Counted from the stretch's first letter, positions 8,166 through 16,464 are shown. The stretch: DNA of 64,000 nt from Actinomadura viridilutea (GCA_003001795.1 PVNI01000008.1:62001-126000); one strand, 5' to 3'. Notes: generated by a model from the sequence alone, not told the origin. Numbers and translations: made by a program.

Positions 8166-8819
8166 TCAGCCGTCGAAGCGTCCGTAGCCGCCCTTGTAGA
8201 ACAGCAGCGGCTCGCCGTCGTGCAGCTTGTCCAAGTGGTGCACCCGGGCCACCACGATCACGTGGTCGCCCGCGACGTGCTCGTTCTCGATCGAGCATTC
8301 GAGCCAGGCCAGCGCCCCGTCGATGACCGGGCCGCCGTTGGGCGAGGCGCTCCAGTCGATGCCCGCGAACTTGTCGCCGCCCTTGAGCGCCAGCTGCTTG
8401 CACACGTCGAGCTGCTGCTCGGCGAGGATGCTGATGCACAGCCGCGGCGCGGTGCGCAGCCGCGGCCACGTCGTGCTGGTGTGCGCCACGCAGAAGGCCA
8501 CCAGCGGCGGGTCCAGGGACACCGAGGTGAACGAGTTGGCGGCCAGGCCCGTGGGGCGTCCGCCGGCCTCGATGCCGGTGATGGCGACCACTCCGGTCGC
8601 GAACCGGCCCAGCACCGACCGGAACCGCGCGGAGTCGATGTCGGTCACCGCTCGGGGCACCGGGGATGTCACCGGGGATGCGGACGAGCCGTCGGGCGAT
8701 CCGTGCATGCGACGATCCACTCTTTGGCCGGCGGGTCGCTCGGCCGGGCGGCGCACGGCGCGGCCGGTCTGCGGCCCGGCGGCCGGCCCGTCCGGCACGG
8801 CCGCGGCGACGTCGGCCAT
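8166..8819 (-). CDS. Flavin reductase (HpaC/flavin_reduct family)
   Basis: Probably reduces FMN or FAD with NAD(P)H and passes it to a partner monooxygenase. The first about 57 residues are low-complexity. The domain then runs to the end: FRSVLGRFATGVVAITG, ANSFTSVSLDPPLVAFC (flavin-binding signature), LAWLECSIENEHVAGDHVIVVARV, and LFYKGGYGRF at the C-terminus. The family is normally about 160-180 residues, so the true start may be internal (a Met at residue 38), but AGAAGGG precedes the chosen ATG. It is divergent from the thiolase gene across a 238-base region with two copies of the shared operator, and may serve the monooxygenase at 13464-14543. Confidence 0.8.
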   Translation of the reverse strand: MADVAAAVPDGPAAGPQTGRAVRRPAERPAGQRVDRRMHGSPDGSSASPVTSPVPRAVTDIDSARFRSVLGRFATGVVAITGIEAGGRPTGLAANSFTSVSLDPPLVAFCVAHTSTTWPRLRTAPRLCISILAEQQLDVCKQLALKGGDKFAGIDWSASPNGGPVIDGALAWLECSIENEHVAGDHVIVVARVHHLDKLHDGEPLLFYKGGYGRFDG

Positions 8820-8840
8820 CTGCGCGATCCCTTCTCTTAG

Positions 8841-8862
8841 CCAAGCGCTTGCTTGGACGATA
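8841..8862 (-). promoter_or_regulatory. Promoter -10 plus operator O1 of the flavin reductase gene
   Basis: CCAAGC-GCTT-GCTTGG at 8841-8856 lies directly downstream (on the minus strand) of a TATCGT -10 (8862-8857), so a bound repressor would cover the start of transcription. It is one of three copies of this operator in the island and close to the KstR2-type consensus AnCAAGnnCTTGnT. Confidence 0.6.
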
Positions 8863-9018
8863 GGGCGGCCCCGTTCGCGGTGTCAACCCGGACCGTTCCG
8901 GGCCGGACGGGACCGCCCGCCCCCGCATGCCATCTCAATGCCGTCGGCGTCCGATCGATTCCCTTCTTCGGTGAGACGCGACGAAAGTCCGATCCTGGAC
9001 CTAGGACCTTCGACCGAG

Positions 9019-9045
9019 TAGGCTTGCGAACAAGCGATTGCTTGG
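9019..9045 (+). promoter_or_regulatory. Promoter -10 plus operator O2 of the thiolase gene
   Basis: TAGGCT (-10, 9019-9024) is followed five bases later by ACAAGC-GATT-GCTTGG (9030-9045), and then by AGGGGG and the GTG start at 9058. The arrangement matches O1 and O3. Confidence 0.6.
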
Positions 9046-9057
9046 TAGGGGGTGCGC

Positions 9058-10218
9058 GTGGGCTCCTTCCGCGACCGGGCCGCGATCGCCGGGGTCGGCT
9101 ACACCCCGTTCAGCAGGGACTCGGGGGTGTCGACGCTCACCCTGGCCGTGCGGGCGATCATGGCCGCGCTGGACGACGCGGGCCTGTCGGTCGACGACGT
9201 CGACGCGCTCGCCACGCACCGCGTCGGCGACTCCGCGCCGCCGTGGGCGGTGGCGCCCGCGCTCGGCGTCCCGGAGGTCTCCTGGTACCTCGACCAGTTC
9301 GGCGGCGGCAGCGTCTCCCACGCGGTGATCGGCCAGGCGGCCATGGCGGTCGCCTCGGGAGTCGCCGAGACGGTCGTGTGCTACCGGGCCGTCAACGCGC
9401 GCTCGGAGTTCCGCATGGGAGGCACCGGGCGCGGCGCCGCACCGGTCTTCGACGCGCAGTACCAGGCGCCGTACGGGTACTTCGCGCCGCCGCAGCAGTT
9501 CGCCATGTTCACCCGCGCGCACATGAACGCCTACGGCACCACGCACGAGCACCTCGGCCACATCGCCGTGACGCAGCGCGCCAACGCCGTGAAGAACGCG
9601 CGGGCGCTCAAACGCGACCCGATCACCCTCGACGACTACCTGGCCTCCCGCTGGATCGCCGAGCCGCTGCGCCTGCTCGACTGCTGCCTGGAGACCGACG
9701 GCGCCTGCGCCGTCGTCGTCACGTCCCGCGAACGCGCCCGCGACCTGCGGCGGCCGCCCGTGCTGGTGTCCGCGGCGGCCTGGGGCGGGGGCGACAGCTT
9801 CTTCTCCGGCACCGGCACCGATTTCACCGTCACCGAGGCCGCCCGCCTGGCGCCCCGCCTGTACGCGATGGCGGGGGTGGGGCCGGACGACATCGACGTC
9901 GCCGAGCTGTACGACTGCTTCACCTTCTCGGTGCTCGTGCAGCTGGAGGACTACGGCTTCTGCCCCAAGGGGGAGGGCGGGCCGTACGCGGCGTCCGGGG
10001 CGATCGCCCTCGGCGGCGAACTGCCCGTCAACACGCACGGCGGGTTCCTGTCCGAGGGGTACGTGCACGGCATCAACCACGTCGCCGAGGCCGTCGCCCA
10101 GCTGCGCGGCACTGCCGGCGACCGCCAGGTCCCCGGGGCCGAGGTCGCCCTGTCCACCGCGCAGCCGGGATACGTGCTCGCGGGCACCTCGGCGCTGATC
10201 CTCAGGAGCGACACGTGA
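9058..10218 (+). CDS. Thiolase-fold lipid-transfer protein (Ltp/SCP-x type)
   Basis: A thiolase-superfamily protein of 386 residues. The usual nucleophilic Cys region is replaced by FGGGSVSHA (residues 81-89, no Cys), so it cannot act as a classic thiolase. Other motifs are ELYDCFTF (residues 283-290) and NTHGGFLSEGYVHG near the C-terminus. Such Cys-less Ltp proteins partner with DUF35 proteins; Ltp2-ChsH2 is a retro-aldolase that removes the steroid side chain. A DUF35 gene overlaps this one. The GTG at 9058 is preferred over a GTG at 9052 because AGGGGG sits just upstream. The substrate is unknown. Confidence 0.8.
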   Translation: MGSFRDRAAIAGVGYTPFSRDSGVSTLTLAVRAIMAALDDAGLSVDDVDALATHRVGDSAPPWAVAPALGVPEVSWYLDQFGGGSVSHAVIGQAAMAVASGVAETVVCYRAVNARSEFRMGGTGRGAAPVFDAQYQAPYGYFAPPQQFAMFTRAHMNAYGTTHEHLGHIAVTQRANAVKNARALKRDPITLDDYLASRWIAEPLRLLDCCLETDGACAVVVTSRERARDLRRPPVLVSAAAWGGGDSFFSGTGTDFTVTEAARLAPRLYAMAGVGPDDIDVAELYDCFTFSVLVQLEDYGFCPKGEGGPYAASGAIALGGELPVNTHGGFLSEGYVHGINHVAEAVAQLRGTAGDRQVPGAEVALSTAQPGYVLAGTSALILRSDT

Positions 10219-10628
10219 GTTTGCGGCAGCGTCCCCGCCCCCAGATCGACCGCGACTCGGCGCCCTGGTGGGAGGCCGTCCGGCGGCACGAGCTGCTCCT
10301 CCAGCGCTGCGCGGGCTGCGGCACGCCGCGCTTCCCGCCCCGCGCCGTCTGCAACCGGTGCCGCTCGCTGGAGTACGCCTGGACGCCCGCGACCGGCACC
10401 GGCCGCGTCTACAGCTGGATCGTCAACCACCAGGTGTTCATGCCGTCCATGGCCGACGAGGTGCCGTTCACGGTGCTGCTCGTCCGCCTCGACGACGGGG
10501 ACGACCTGCTCATGTACGGCAACCTCGTCGACGCCGCCCCGGACGTCCTGCGGCCCGGCCTGCCCGTCGAGGCCGTGTTCGCGGACGTGGACGACGAGAC
10601 CACCCTCGTCCAGTGGCGCCCGCGCTGA
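10215..10628 (+). CDS. DUF35 OB-fold protein with rubredoxin-like zinc ribbon
   Basis: A 137-residue partner protein for the thiolase-fold enzyme. Zinc ligands are visible as CAGCG and CNRC (about residues 31-34 and 45-48). An OB-fold acyl-CoA binding half follows (GRVYSWIVNHQVFMPS to ADVDDETTLVQWRPR). It begins at a GTG overlapping the upstream stop (GTGA), so the two are translated together. In characterised systems (ChsH2 with Ltp2) the DUF35 subunit is needed for aldolase activity. Length is normal for the family. Confidence 0.83.
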   Translation: MSLRQRPRPQIDRDSAPWWEAVRRHELLLQRCAGCGTPRFPPRAVCNRCRSLEYAWTPATGTGRVYSWIVNHQVFMPSMADEVPFTVLLVRLDDGDDLLMYGNLVDAAPDVLRPGLPVEAVFADVDDETTLVQWRPR

Positions 10629-10640
10629 CCGCGCCCGCGG

Positions 10641-12299
10641 TCAGCGCGGCGCGCGGGCGGCGCGGGCGTGCAGCGCGGGCTTGTCGACCTTGCCGTTGGC
10701 GTTGACCGGGAGCGCGTCCACCAGCTCCACGCGGCGCGGCACCTTGTAGTTGGACATGTTGGCGCGGGCCCAGGCGATGATCTCCGCGGGGTCCGGGGAC
10801 GTCCCCGGCGCCGGCACGACGTAGGCCCAGCCGACCTCGCCGTGCCGCTCGTCCGGCACCCCGATCACCGCCGCCTGCGCCACGAGCGGGCAGCGCAGCA
10901 GCAGGCTCTCGATCTCGGCGGGGTAGGCGTTGAAGCCGGAGACGATGAACATCTCCTTCTTGCGGTCGACGATCGTCAGGTTGCCCGCCTCGTCCACCGT
11001 GCCGATGTCGCCGGTGTGCAGCCAGCCGCCCGCGTCGACCGCCTCGGCCGTGCGCTCCGGGTCGTCCCAGTACCCGCGCATCACGCCGTAGCCGCCGACC
11101 AGGATCTCGCCGCGCTCGCCCGGCGGCAGGTCCTTGCCGTCGTCGTCGACGATCCGCACGCGCACACCGGGCACGGGGCGTCCGGTGGAGCCCGCGATGA
11201 CCTCCACCGGGTCCTCGGCCCGGGTCATCGACACCACGGTCCCCTCCATCAGCCCGTACGCATTGATCATGCGTTCCAGGCCGACCTCGTCGACCAGGCG
11301 GCGGATCAGCTCGGGCGGCACGGCCGCCGCCCCGCAGATCGCCACCCGCAGCGACGACACGTCCCGCGTCCGGGGCGGCCCCGCGGGCTCGCCGCCGCCC
11401 GTCCCCCGCAGCTCGTCGAGGATCTTGAAGAACATGGGCGGCGCGCCCGCGAGGACGCTGACGCGGTCGCGCTCGATGAGGTCCATCAGCCGGTCCGGCC
11501 GGAACACCGCGACCGGCAGCATCGTGGCGCGGCGCAGCACGCAGGCCAGCAGCCCGGCGTTGATGCCGAAGCCGTGCGAGAACGGAGCGATGATCGGATA
11601 CCGGTCGCCCTCGCGGAGCGTGACGATCTCGGCCCAGTCCCAGTAGCCGCGCAGCAGCTGCTCGTGGTGCAGCATGACGCCCTTCGGCGCGCCGGTCGTG
11701 CCGGACGTGGCCATGATCTCGGCGAGGTCGTCCGGGCCCACGGCCAAGGCCCGCTCCTCGGCCGCCTCCGCCGGCACCGCGGACCCCGCCGCCGGCAGGT
11801 CCCGCCAGGGGAGCACGCCGGGACGGGCGGGCGCGGCGGACGGCGGCAGCACGACCACATGGGCGAGCTCGGGCAGGTCGCGGTAGGGGCGCCCGCCGGC
11901 CGGTCCGCCCGCGGCCTCGGCCAGCATGCCGAGGTAGGAGACGTCCATGAAGCCCTCGGCGACCAGCAGCACCTTGGCGCCCGCCTTGCGGAGCATCTGT
12001 GCCGCCTCGATGCCCCGGAAGCGCGTCGACAGCGGCGCGATGATCGCCCCGGCGTCCCAGATCCCGTACGCGGCGACCACCCAGTCGGGGGTGTTGGGCG
12101 CCCACACCGCCACCCGGTCGCCGGGGGAGACGCCCAGCGCGATCAGGCCGCGGGCGACCTCGCGGGCGCGCGCGGCCAGCTCCGCGAGCGTCAGCGACAC
12201 GTCCCCGGCGCGCACCGCCTCCACGTCGCCGTGCCGGGCGGCCTGGTCGCGCAGCATCCGCGGGATCGTCCCCCACGCGGGGACCGGCTCCAACTCCAT
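10641..12299 (-). CDS. Acyl-CoA synthetase, FadD3-like (AMP-binding)
   Basis: Activates a carboxylic acid to its CoA thioester using ATP. AMP-binding motif ATSGTTGAPKGVML, the A5-type motif INAYGLMEGT, HTGDIG and the C-terminal catalytic-Lys region NANGKVDKP are all present, at full length (552 residues). The overall pattern recalls FadD3, the ring-degradation ligase of the KstR2 regulon, which fits the KstR2-like operators nearby. Two in-frame ATGs 18 bases apart each have a GAAGGAG ribosome site; I take the inner one (12299), the outer is 12317. It follows the PaaK-like gene by about 90 bases. Confidence 0.85.
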   Translation of the reverse strand: MELEPVPAWGTIPRMLRDQAARHGDVEAVRAGDVSLTLAELAARAREVARGLIALGVSPGDRVAVWAPNTPDWVVAAYGIWDAGAIIAPLSTRFRGIEAAQMLRKAGAKVLLVAEGFMDVSYLGMLAEAAGGPAGGRPYRDLPELAHVVVLPPSAAPARPGVLPWRDLPAAGSAVPAEAAEERALAVGPDDLAEIMATSGTTGAPKGVMLHHEQLLRGYWDWAEIVTLREGDRYPIIAPFSHGFGINAGLLACVLRRATMLPVAVFRPDRLMDLIERDRVSVLAGAPPMFFKILDELRGTGGGEPAGPPRTRDVSSLRVAICGAAAVPPELIRRLVDEVGLERMINAYGLMEGTVVSMTRAEDPVEVIAGSTGRPVPGVRVRIVDDDGKDLPPGERGEILVGGYGVMRGYWDDPERTAEAVDAGGWLHTGDIGTVDEAGNLTIVDRKKEMFIVSGFNAYPAEIESLLLRCPLVAQAAVIGVPDERHGEVGWAYVVPAPGTSPDPAEIIAWARANMSNYKVPRRVELVDALPVNANGKVDKPALHARAARAPR

Positions 12300-12390
12300 G
12301 GCGCCTCCTTCCTCCATGGCGTCTCCTTCGGCGAGACGGCCTCCGCCCCGCCCCGCGGCGGTGCGCGGCCGCGGGGCGGAGGAGAACGGG

Positions 12391-13467
12391 CTAGGAAAGC
12401 TGCGCGCGGTCCAGGCCGAGGTGGTGGCCGCGCAGGTCGGTGACGGTGCCGGGCCGCCGCTCGTCGGCGACCTCCTCCTCGACGACCACGTCCACGGCGA
12501 CCGGGGTCAGCGCGTAGAGGGCCTGCGCGATCCGCTTCTTCCACATCGGGTCGGCGACGAGGGTGGCGCGGTTGAACGCCACGTGCAGGGCGGCGGCGTC
12601 GAGCGTGCCGTCCCGGCTGATCCGCAGGTCCCAGCGGGCGACCCCGTCGATCCGCGCCAGCGCCGCCGCGATCTTGGGGACGGACACCCAGCGGCCGCGG
12701 ATCAGCACGTGCTCGCCGACCGTGTGCGCCGGCGCGGGCACGCCCTGCTCGCCGCCCGCCAGCCGCACCGCGTGCCCGGTGCGCAGCGGGGTCTTCCCGA
12801 GCGTCGAATGCCAGGACGGGGTGACGACCAGCTCCGCGACGCCCTCGCCATAGGGGGCGTCCATGAGCATGTCCTTGTCCGGCGGCGCCAGGCCGAGCAG
12901 GCCGTCGGCGACGGGAGAGAGCGTGGAGTCGGACGGCGCGCGCTGCGCCAGCGGCACCCCGAAGAACGGGTCGGCGTACAGCTCCCGGACCGAGGCGTCG
13001 AACTCGTCCGCGAGCTGCACGCAGGTGTGAGCGGACGGGATCTCGCCCACGAGCAGGATGTGCCGCAGCTCCAGGTCGAGCGGATCGACCAGGAACTCCA
13101 GATGCAGCCGCGCCAGGAAGTCGAGCGCGCCGGTCGGGGTGGCGACCAGGGCGGTGGCGCCGACGCTCTCCAGCGCGGCGTGCAGGCGCATCCGGCCGCG
13201 CGGCCCGACGGACGCGGCGGCCCGCGCCACCCGGGCGGCGGCCTCGGCGATCAGCGTCCCGGCCGGTTCGCCGTCGTTGTTGAGCGCGACGACGACGCGG
13301 TCGTCCGGCCCGATGCCCGCCGCCGTCAGGGTCTGCGCGGCCAGGTCCACCGCGGCGGCGCGGTCGTCGGCGCTCGAGGGGACGACCAGGTCCCCTTCCG
13401 GCGACAGCGACAGCAGCCCGGAGGCGGACCGTCCGGCGGGGAACGCGCTGCGGGTGGGCCAGCTCAC
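12391..13467 (-). CDS. Degenerate PaaK-like adenylate-forming protein
   Basis: A 358-residue protein resembling the core of phenylacetate-CoA ligase (PaaK): GIGPDDRVVVALNN, a GATALVATPTGAL segment, LRHILLVGEIPS, YADPFFG where PaaK has its YGLTE-type motif, GVAELVVTPSW and a C-terminal domain. The N-terminal ATP-binding loop (SSGTTG-like) is missing and YGLTE is replaced, so activity as a ligase is doubtful. The GTG start overlaps the stop of the monooxygenase gene (GTGA), indicating coupled translation. It may be a regulatory or binding subunit. Family placement is moderate, function unknown. Confidence 0.6.
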   Translation of the reverse strand: MSWPTRSAFPAGRSASGLLSLSPEGDLVVPSSADDRAAAVDLAAQTLTAAGIGPDDRVVVALNNDGEPAGTLIAEAAARVARAAASVGPRGRMRLHAALESVGATALVATPTGALDFLARLHLEFLVDPLDLELRHILLVGEIPSAHTCVQLADEFDASVRELYADPFFGVPLAQRAPSDSTLSPVADGLLGLAPPDKDMLMDAPYGEGVAELVVTPSWHSTLGKTPLRTGHAVRLAGGEQGVPAPAHTVGEHVLIRGRWVSVPKIAAALARIDGVARWDLRISRDGTLDAAALHVAFNRATLVADPMWKKRIAQALYALTPVAVDVVVEEEVADERRPGTVTDLRGHHLGLDRAQLS

Positions 13468-14543
13468 TGCGCCTCCTGCGGGACGACCTCGCGCATGAAC
13501 AGCTTCATCGAGTTGCAGACGTGCTCGTGGGCCAGGCCCCCCACCTGGGCCTGCAGGATGAGGTCGGTGGCGCCGGCCGCCCGGATCCGCTCGACGGCCC
13601 GGCGGGAGCCGGCGACGTCGTCGATGACCACCATGGTCTCCTCGCGCAGGATCGCCATCGCCTCGTCGGGCGGCATGCCCGCGGCCTGCTGGCCGAGGAC
13701 CCGGTGGGTGGCGTGGCGGGCGTCGGTGTAGTCCGGCGGGGCGACGAGGTTGACCTGGCGCCGCAGATACCACAGGACGGCGTCGGCGGCGGTGTCGACG
13801 GCCTCCTGCCGGGAGGGGGCCACGTACCAGGGGATCATGAGCGCGACGCGGCGGGTGGCGGGGTCGAAGCCGTGCTCGGCCAGGCACTGCTTGTACGCGG
13901 CGATGTCGTCGGCGACGTCGTCCAACCCCTTGAGCATCGTCATGCCGAGCAGGTTGTAGCCCTTGCGGGCGGCGGCCAGGTAGCCGTCCAGGGACGTGGA
14001 GGCCACCCACACCGGGGGATGCGGCTCCTGCACCGGCCGCGGGTACACCCCCACCCCGGGGATCTCGAAGTATTCGCTGGACCGGGTGACCGGCCGCCCG
14101 TCGGCGTTCCAGATCTCCAGGACGGCCTCCAGCGACTCCTCCCAGATCCGCCGGGACTGCTCGAACGGCCGCTGGAACGCCTGGTACTCGAGCGGGGAGG
14201 CGCCGCGCCCGGTGCCGAACTCCACCCGGCCGCCGCTGATCACGTCGAGCGTCGCCACCCGTTCGGCGGTGCGGATCGGCGACTGGAACGGCAGCAGCAC
14301 CACCCCGAGGCCGAGCCGGATGCGCTCGGTGCGCTGGGAGATCCCGGCCAGCACCAGGTCGGGCGCGGAGGAGTGGGAAAAGCCCCGGGTGAAGTGGTGC
14401 TCGACGAACCACGCGGTGTCGAAGCCGAGCCCGTCGGCCAGCACCACCTGGTCCATGACGTTCTCGAACGCGCGCCGCTCCACCTCGCGGGAACGCCCGC
14501 GCACCTCCAGTTCGTAGCCAAGGCTGACCCGTAGGGACGTCAT
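13464..14543 (-). CDS. Luciferase-like flavin monooxygenase
   Basis: A bacterial-luciferase family oxidoreductase of 359 residues using reduced flavin (FMNH2 or F420H2). Family features include FDTAWFVEHHFTRGF near residue 42, RIRLGLGVVLLPFQSPIRTAERVATLD, and GRVEFGTGRGASPLEY. The ATG at 14543 is chosen because GGAGG precedes it and the fold starts at once. Operator O3 lies 39 bases upstream. It heads a three-gene unit with the PaaK-like and FadD genes. A flavin reductase under the same operator type sits 5 kb away, suggesting a two-component FMN system. Confidence 0.82.
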   Translation of the reverse strand: MTSLRVSLGYELEVRGRSREVERRAFENVMDQVVLADGLGFDTAWFVEHHFTRGFSHSSAPDLVLAGISQRTERIRLGLGVVLLPFQSPIRTAERVATLDVISGGRVEFGTGRGASPLEYQAFQRPFEQSRRIWEESLEAVLEIWNADGRPVTRSSEYFEIPGVGVYPRPVQEPHPPVWVASTSLDGYLAAARKGYNLLGMTMLKGLDDVADDIAAYKQCLAEHGFDPATRRVALMIPWYVAPSRQEAVDTAADAVLWYLRRQVNLVAPPDYTDARHATHRVLGQQAAGMPPDEAMAILREETMVVIDDVAGSRRAVERIRAAGATDLILQAQVGGLAHEHVCNSMKLFMREVVPQEAQ

Positions 14544-14581
14544 CGAGCCTCCGGTGATGCTCCGCTCGCCAGGCGAGATGA

Positions 14582-14604
14582 CCAAGCGCTCGCTTGGGAG
14601 CCTA
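14582..14604 (-). promoter_or_regulatory. Promoter -10 plus operator O3 of the monooxygenase operon
   Basis: CCAAGC-GCTC-GCTTGG (14582-14597), with TAGGCT (-10 on the minus strand, 14604-14599) one base away. The same -10/operator arrangement occurs at O1 and O2. Confidence 0.6.
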
Positions 14605-14654
14605 GCAGCAGGGCACCCGCGCAACAAGGCGCGAAGACTCGGCGGGAACGGGCC

Positions 14655-15809
14655 TCAGCCGCGGCGGGACTCGGTGCCCTGCGCGCCCGACGCCATCGAG
14701 TACGGCACCGGCACGAGCGACGAGCAGCCCCGCAGCAGGGCGTCGCCGCACGCCGCCAGCCGCCGCCGCGCGTCCTTCGAAAGGCGCGGCCCCTCGTGCA
14801 GCAGGAGCCACGCCAGCCAACCGACCGCCACCACGGCCCAGTACGACACCAGCCGGTAGATGCCCACGGCCGCCCCGGCGGAGGTCAGCGCGGCGCCGAA
14901 CGCCACCAGCGACGCGGCCATGCTGCTCTCGATGGCGCCGAGCCCGCCCGGCAGGACCGGAAGCGCGCTGCCCGCCGCCTGCGCGGCGAAATAGGCCAGC
15001 ACCACCGCCTGCGGCGCGAGGTCCAGGTCCACCGCCAGGACCGCGGCGTTCAGGGCGAGGATGTCGAACACCCAGTTCATGACCGCCAGCGCGATCAGCG
15101 CCGACCAGTCGCGCCGGGACGGACGCAGCACCAGCCGCCCTTCCCACAGCCGCTCGGCGTACGGCGCGATCCTGCGATGCGCGAGCACCCGGCGGCCGAG
15201 CGCCGCGACCCGGGCCCGCACGTCCGCCCGCAGGGCCGCCGCCGCCACCGCCGCGATCAGGACCGCGGACCCGCCCAACGCGGCCAGCGCGGGCGTCCGA
15301 GAGTGCGGGGCAGCGATCAGCGCCGCCAGGCCGATGACCGTGTAGGCGGTCGTGGTGATGACCCCGCCCAGCAGGATCACCGCCGTGGCCAGCCGCGCCG
15401 AGGCGCCGCTGCGCCGGAACTGCCGGAACGTGTACACGACGCTCAGCGCCGGGCCCGCCGGCAGCGTGGTCGACAGCGCGTTGCCCGCGTAGGTGACGGC
15501 GAACGCACGGCGCAGCGAGATGCGCAGGCCTCCGATGCGCAGCAGCCGCCGCTGCAGCCGCGCGAACGCGCCCATCGACCCGGCGACGCCGAGCACCACC
15601 ACGGCCAGCCAGCCCGGCTCGGCCCGGCGCGCCGCGCCCCACATGGCGCCGAAGTCGGGAAGCCGGTCGCGGAACGCCGCGACCAGCCCCACGGTCGCGG
15701 CGAGCACGCCCGCCTGAACCCACAGCCCGCGCCGCCCCGTCGGAGACGCCGGCGGCAGCTGCGGTGCGGACTCCGAAGCGGAAGCAGCCGCGGTGACGGC
15801 GTCGCTCAT
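14655..15809 (-). CDS. Lysylphosphatidylglycerol synthase-type TM (UPF0104) membrane protein
   Basis: A 384-residue integral membrane protein with about eight hydrophobic segments between residues 30 and 345. Family-style motifs include GNALSTTLPAGPALSVVYTFRQFRR and the later GSALPVLPGGLGAIESSM. It matches the flippase-like domain of MprF without the synthase domain; such proteins are thought to move lipids across the membrane. The ATG follows GGAGGGAGCGGGAG. It reads towards the monooxygenase operon but is separated from it by operator O3, so it is probably independent. Confidence 0.75.
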   Translation of the reverse strand: MSDAVTAAASASESAPQLPPASPTGRRGLWVQAGVLAATVGLVAAFRDRLPDFGAMWGAARRAEPGWLAVVVLGVAGSMGAFARLQRRLLRIGGLRISLRRAFAVTYAGNALSTTLPAGPALSVVYTFRQFRRSGASARLATAVILLGGVITTTAYTVIGLAALIAAPHSRTPALAALGGSAVLIAAVAAAALRADVRARVAALGRRVLAHRRIAPYAERLWEGRLVLRPSRRDWSALIALAVMNWVFDILALNAAVLAVDLDLAPQAVVLAYFAAQAAGSALPVLPGGLGAIESSMAASLVAFGAALTSAGAAVGIYRLVSYWAVVAVGWLAWLLLHEGPRLSKDARRRLAACGDALLRGCSSLVPVPYSMASGAQGTESRRG

Positions 15810-16110
15810 CTCCCGCTCCCTCCTCGAACCCGGCCCGCGACTGCGGGCAACCGGCGCGCCCTCAAGAACATTCCCGCCGAATGACCATGAAATCCGGACA
15901 ATTGATCTCGATCTATCGCCCGCTCCGGGCGGGCTCGTGAACGCGCGGGGCCGTGGGCGGTCGTCGGTCAGGGATCGATCATGGATCGGTCAGGGATCGA
16001 TCAGGGACACGGCCGCGGATGCGCCGGAGCGGCGTGCGCCGGGGCGTCGAGGTCGGCGGCAGGAACAGTCCCGCGGCGGCCGGGCGGATCCGGCCGCCGC
16101 GGGCGAGGCG
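15810..16110. other. Gene-free spacer with tandem 22-bp repeat
   Basis: About 300 bases with no supportable gene. It contains an AT-richer stretch (15865-15920, for example gaccatgaaatcc) that may hold the promoter of the flippase-like gene, and the two-copy repeat listed separately. Confidence 0.4.
15964..16007. repeat. Two-copy 22-bp tandem repeat
   Basis: Units at 15964-15985 and 15986-16007 (tcggtcagggatcgatca plus n-gga) differ at one base. Each holds an ATCGAT core. Function unknown. Confidence 0.7.
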
Positions 16111-16464
16111 TCACCGCGGGCCGTCCAAGCGGGCGCCGTCCGCCGCGGGAGCGGGCAGCGTCTTCGGGCCCCCCGGGAGGGCGCGCGGGTCCTCGACGAT
16201 CCGACCTTCCAGGACGGGGGGATCGTCCGGCGCGTCGACCTGGAGGTCCGGCAGGTGGCGCGCGGCGGCGGCCAGCAGCTCCTGCACGCGCGCGGTGAGA
16301 ATGGCCAGATTGGCGCGGGCCACGTCGGCCTCCTCCTTGGCCCGGTACGCCTGGCGGCGGGCCTCGTCGCGCTCGGCCGTGAGCTGGTCGATGCGCGCCC
16401 GGTACGCGTCGCGCAGCTCCTCCAGGCTCCGTGCGAGACGGCTGTCGTGATCGATGGCGGTCAT
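16111..16464 (-). CDS. Small coiled-coil protein
   Basis: A 117-residue hydrophilic protein. Residues 10-70 form a long amphipathic helix with heptad spacing (RSLEELRDAYRARIDQLTA onward), typical of a coiled coil. The rest is acidic and proline-rich with no recognised domain. The ATG at 16464 is preferred over one nine codons upstream because GGGGGAG precedes it. It may be a structural or cell-envelope-associated factor, but nothing in the context defines a role. Confidence 0.6.
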   Translation of the reverse strand: MTAIDHDSRLARSLEELRDAYRARIDQLTAERDEARRQAYRAKEEADVARANLAILTARVQELLAAAARHLPDLQVDAPDDPPVLEGRIVEDPRALPGGPKTLPAPAADGARLDGPR

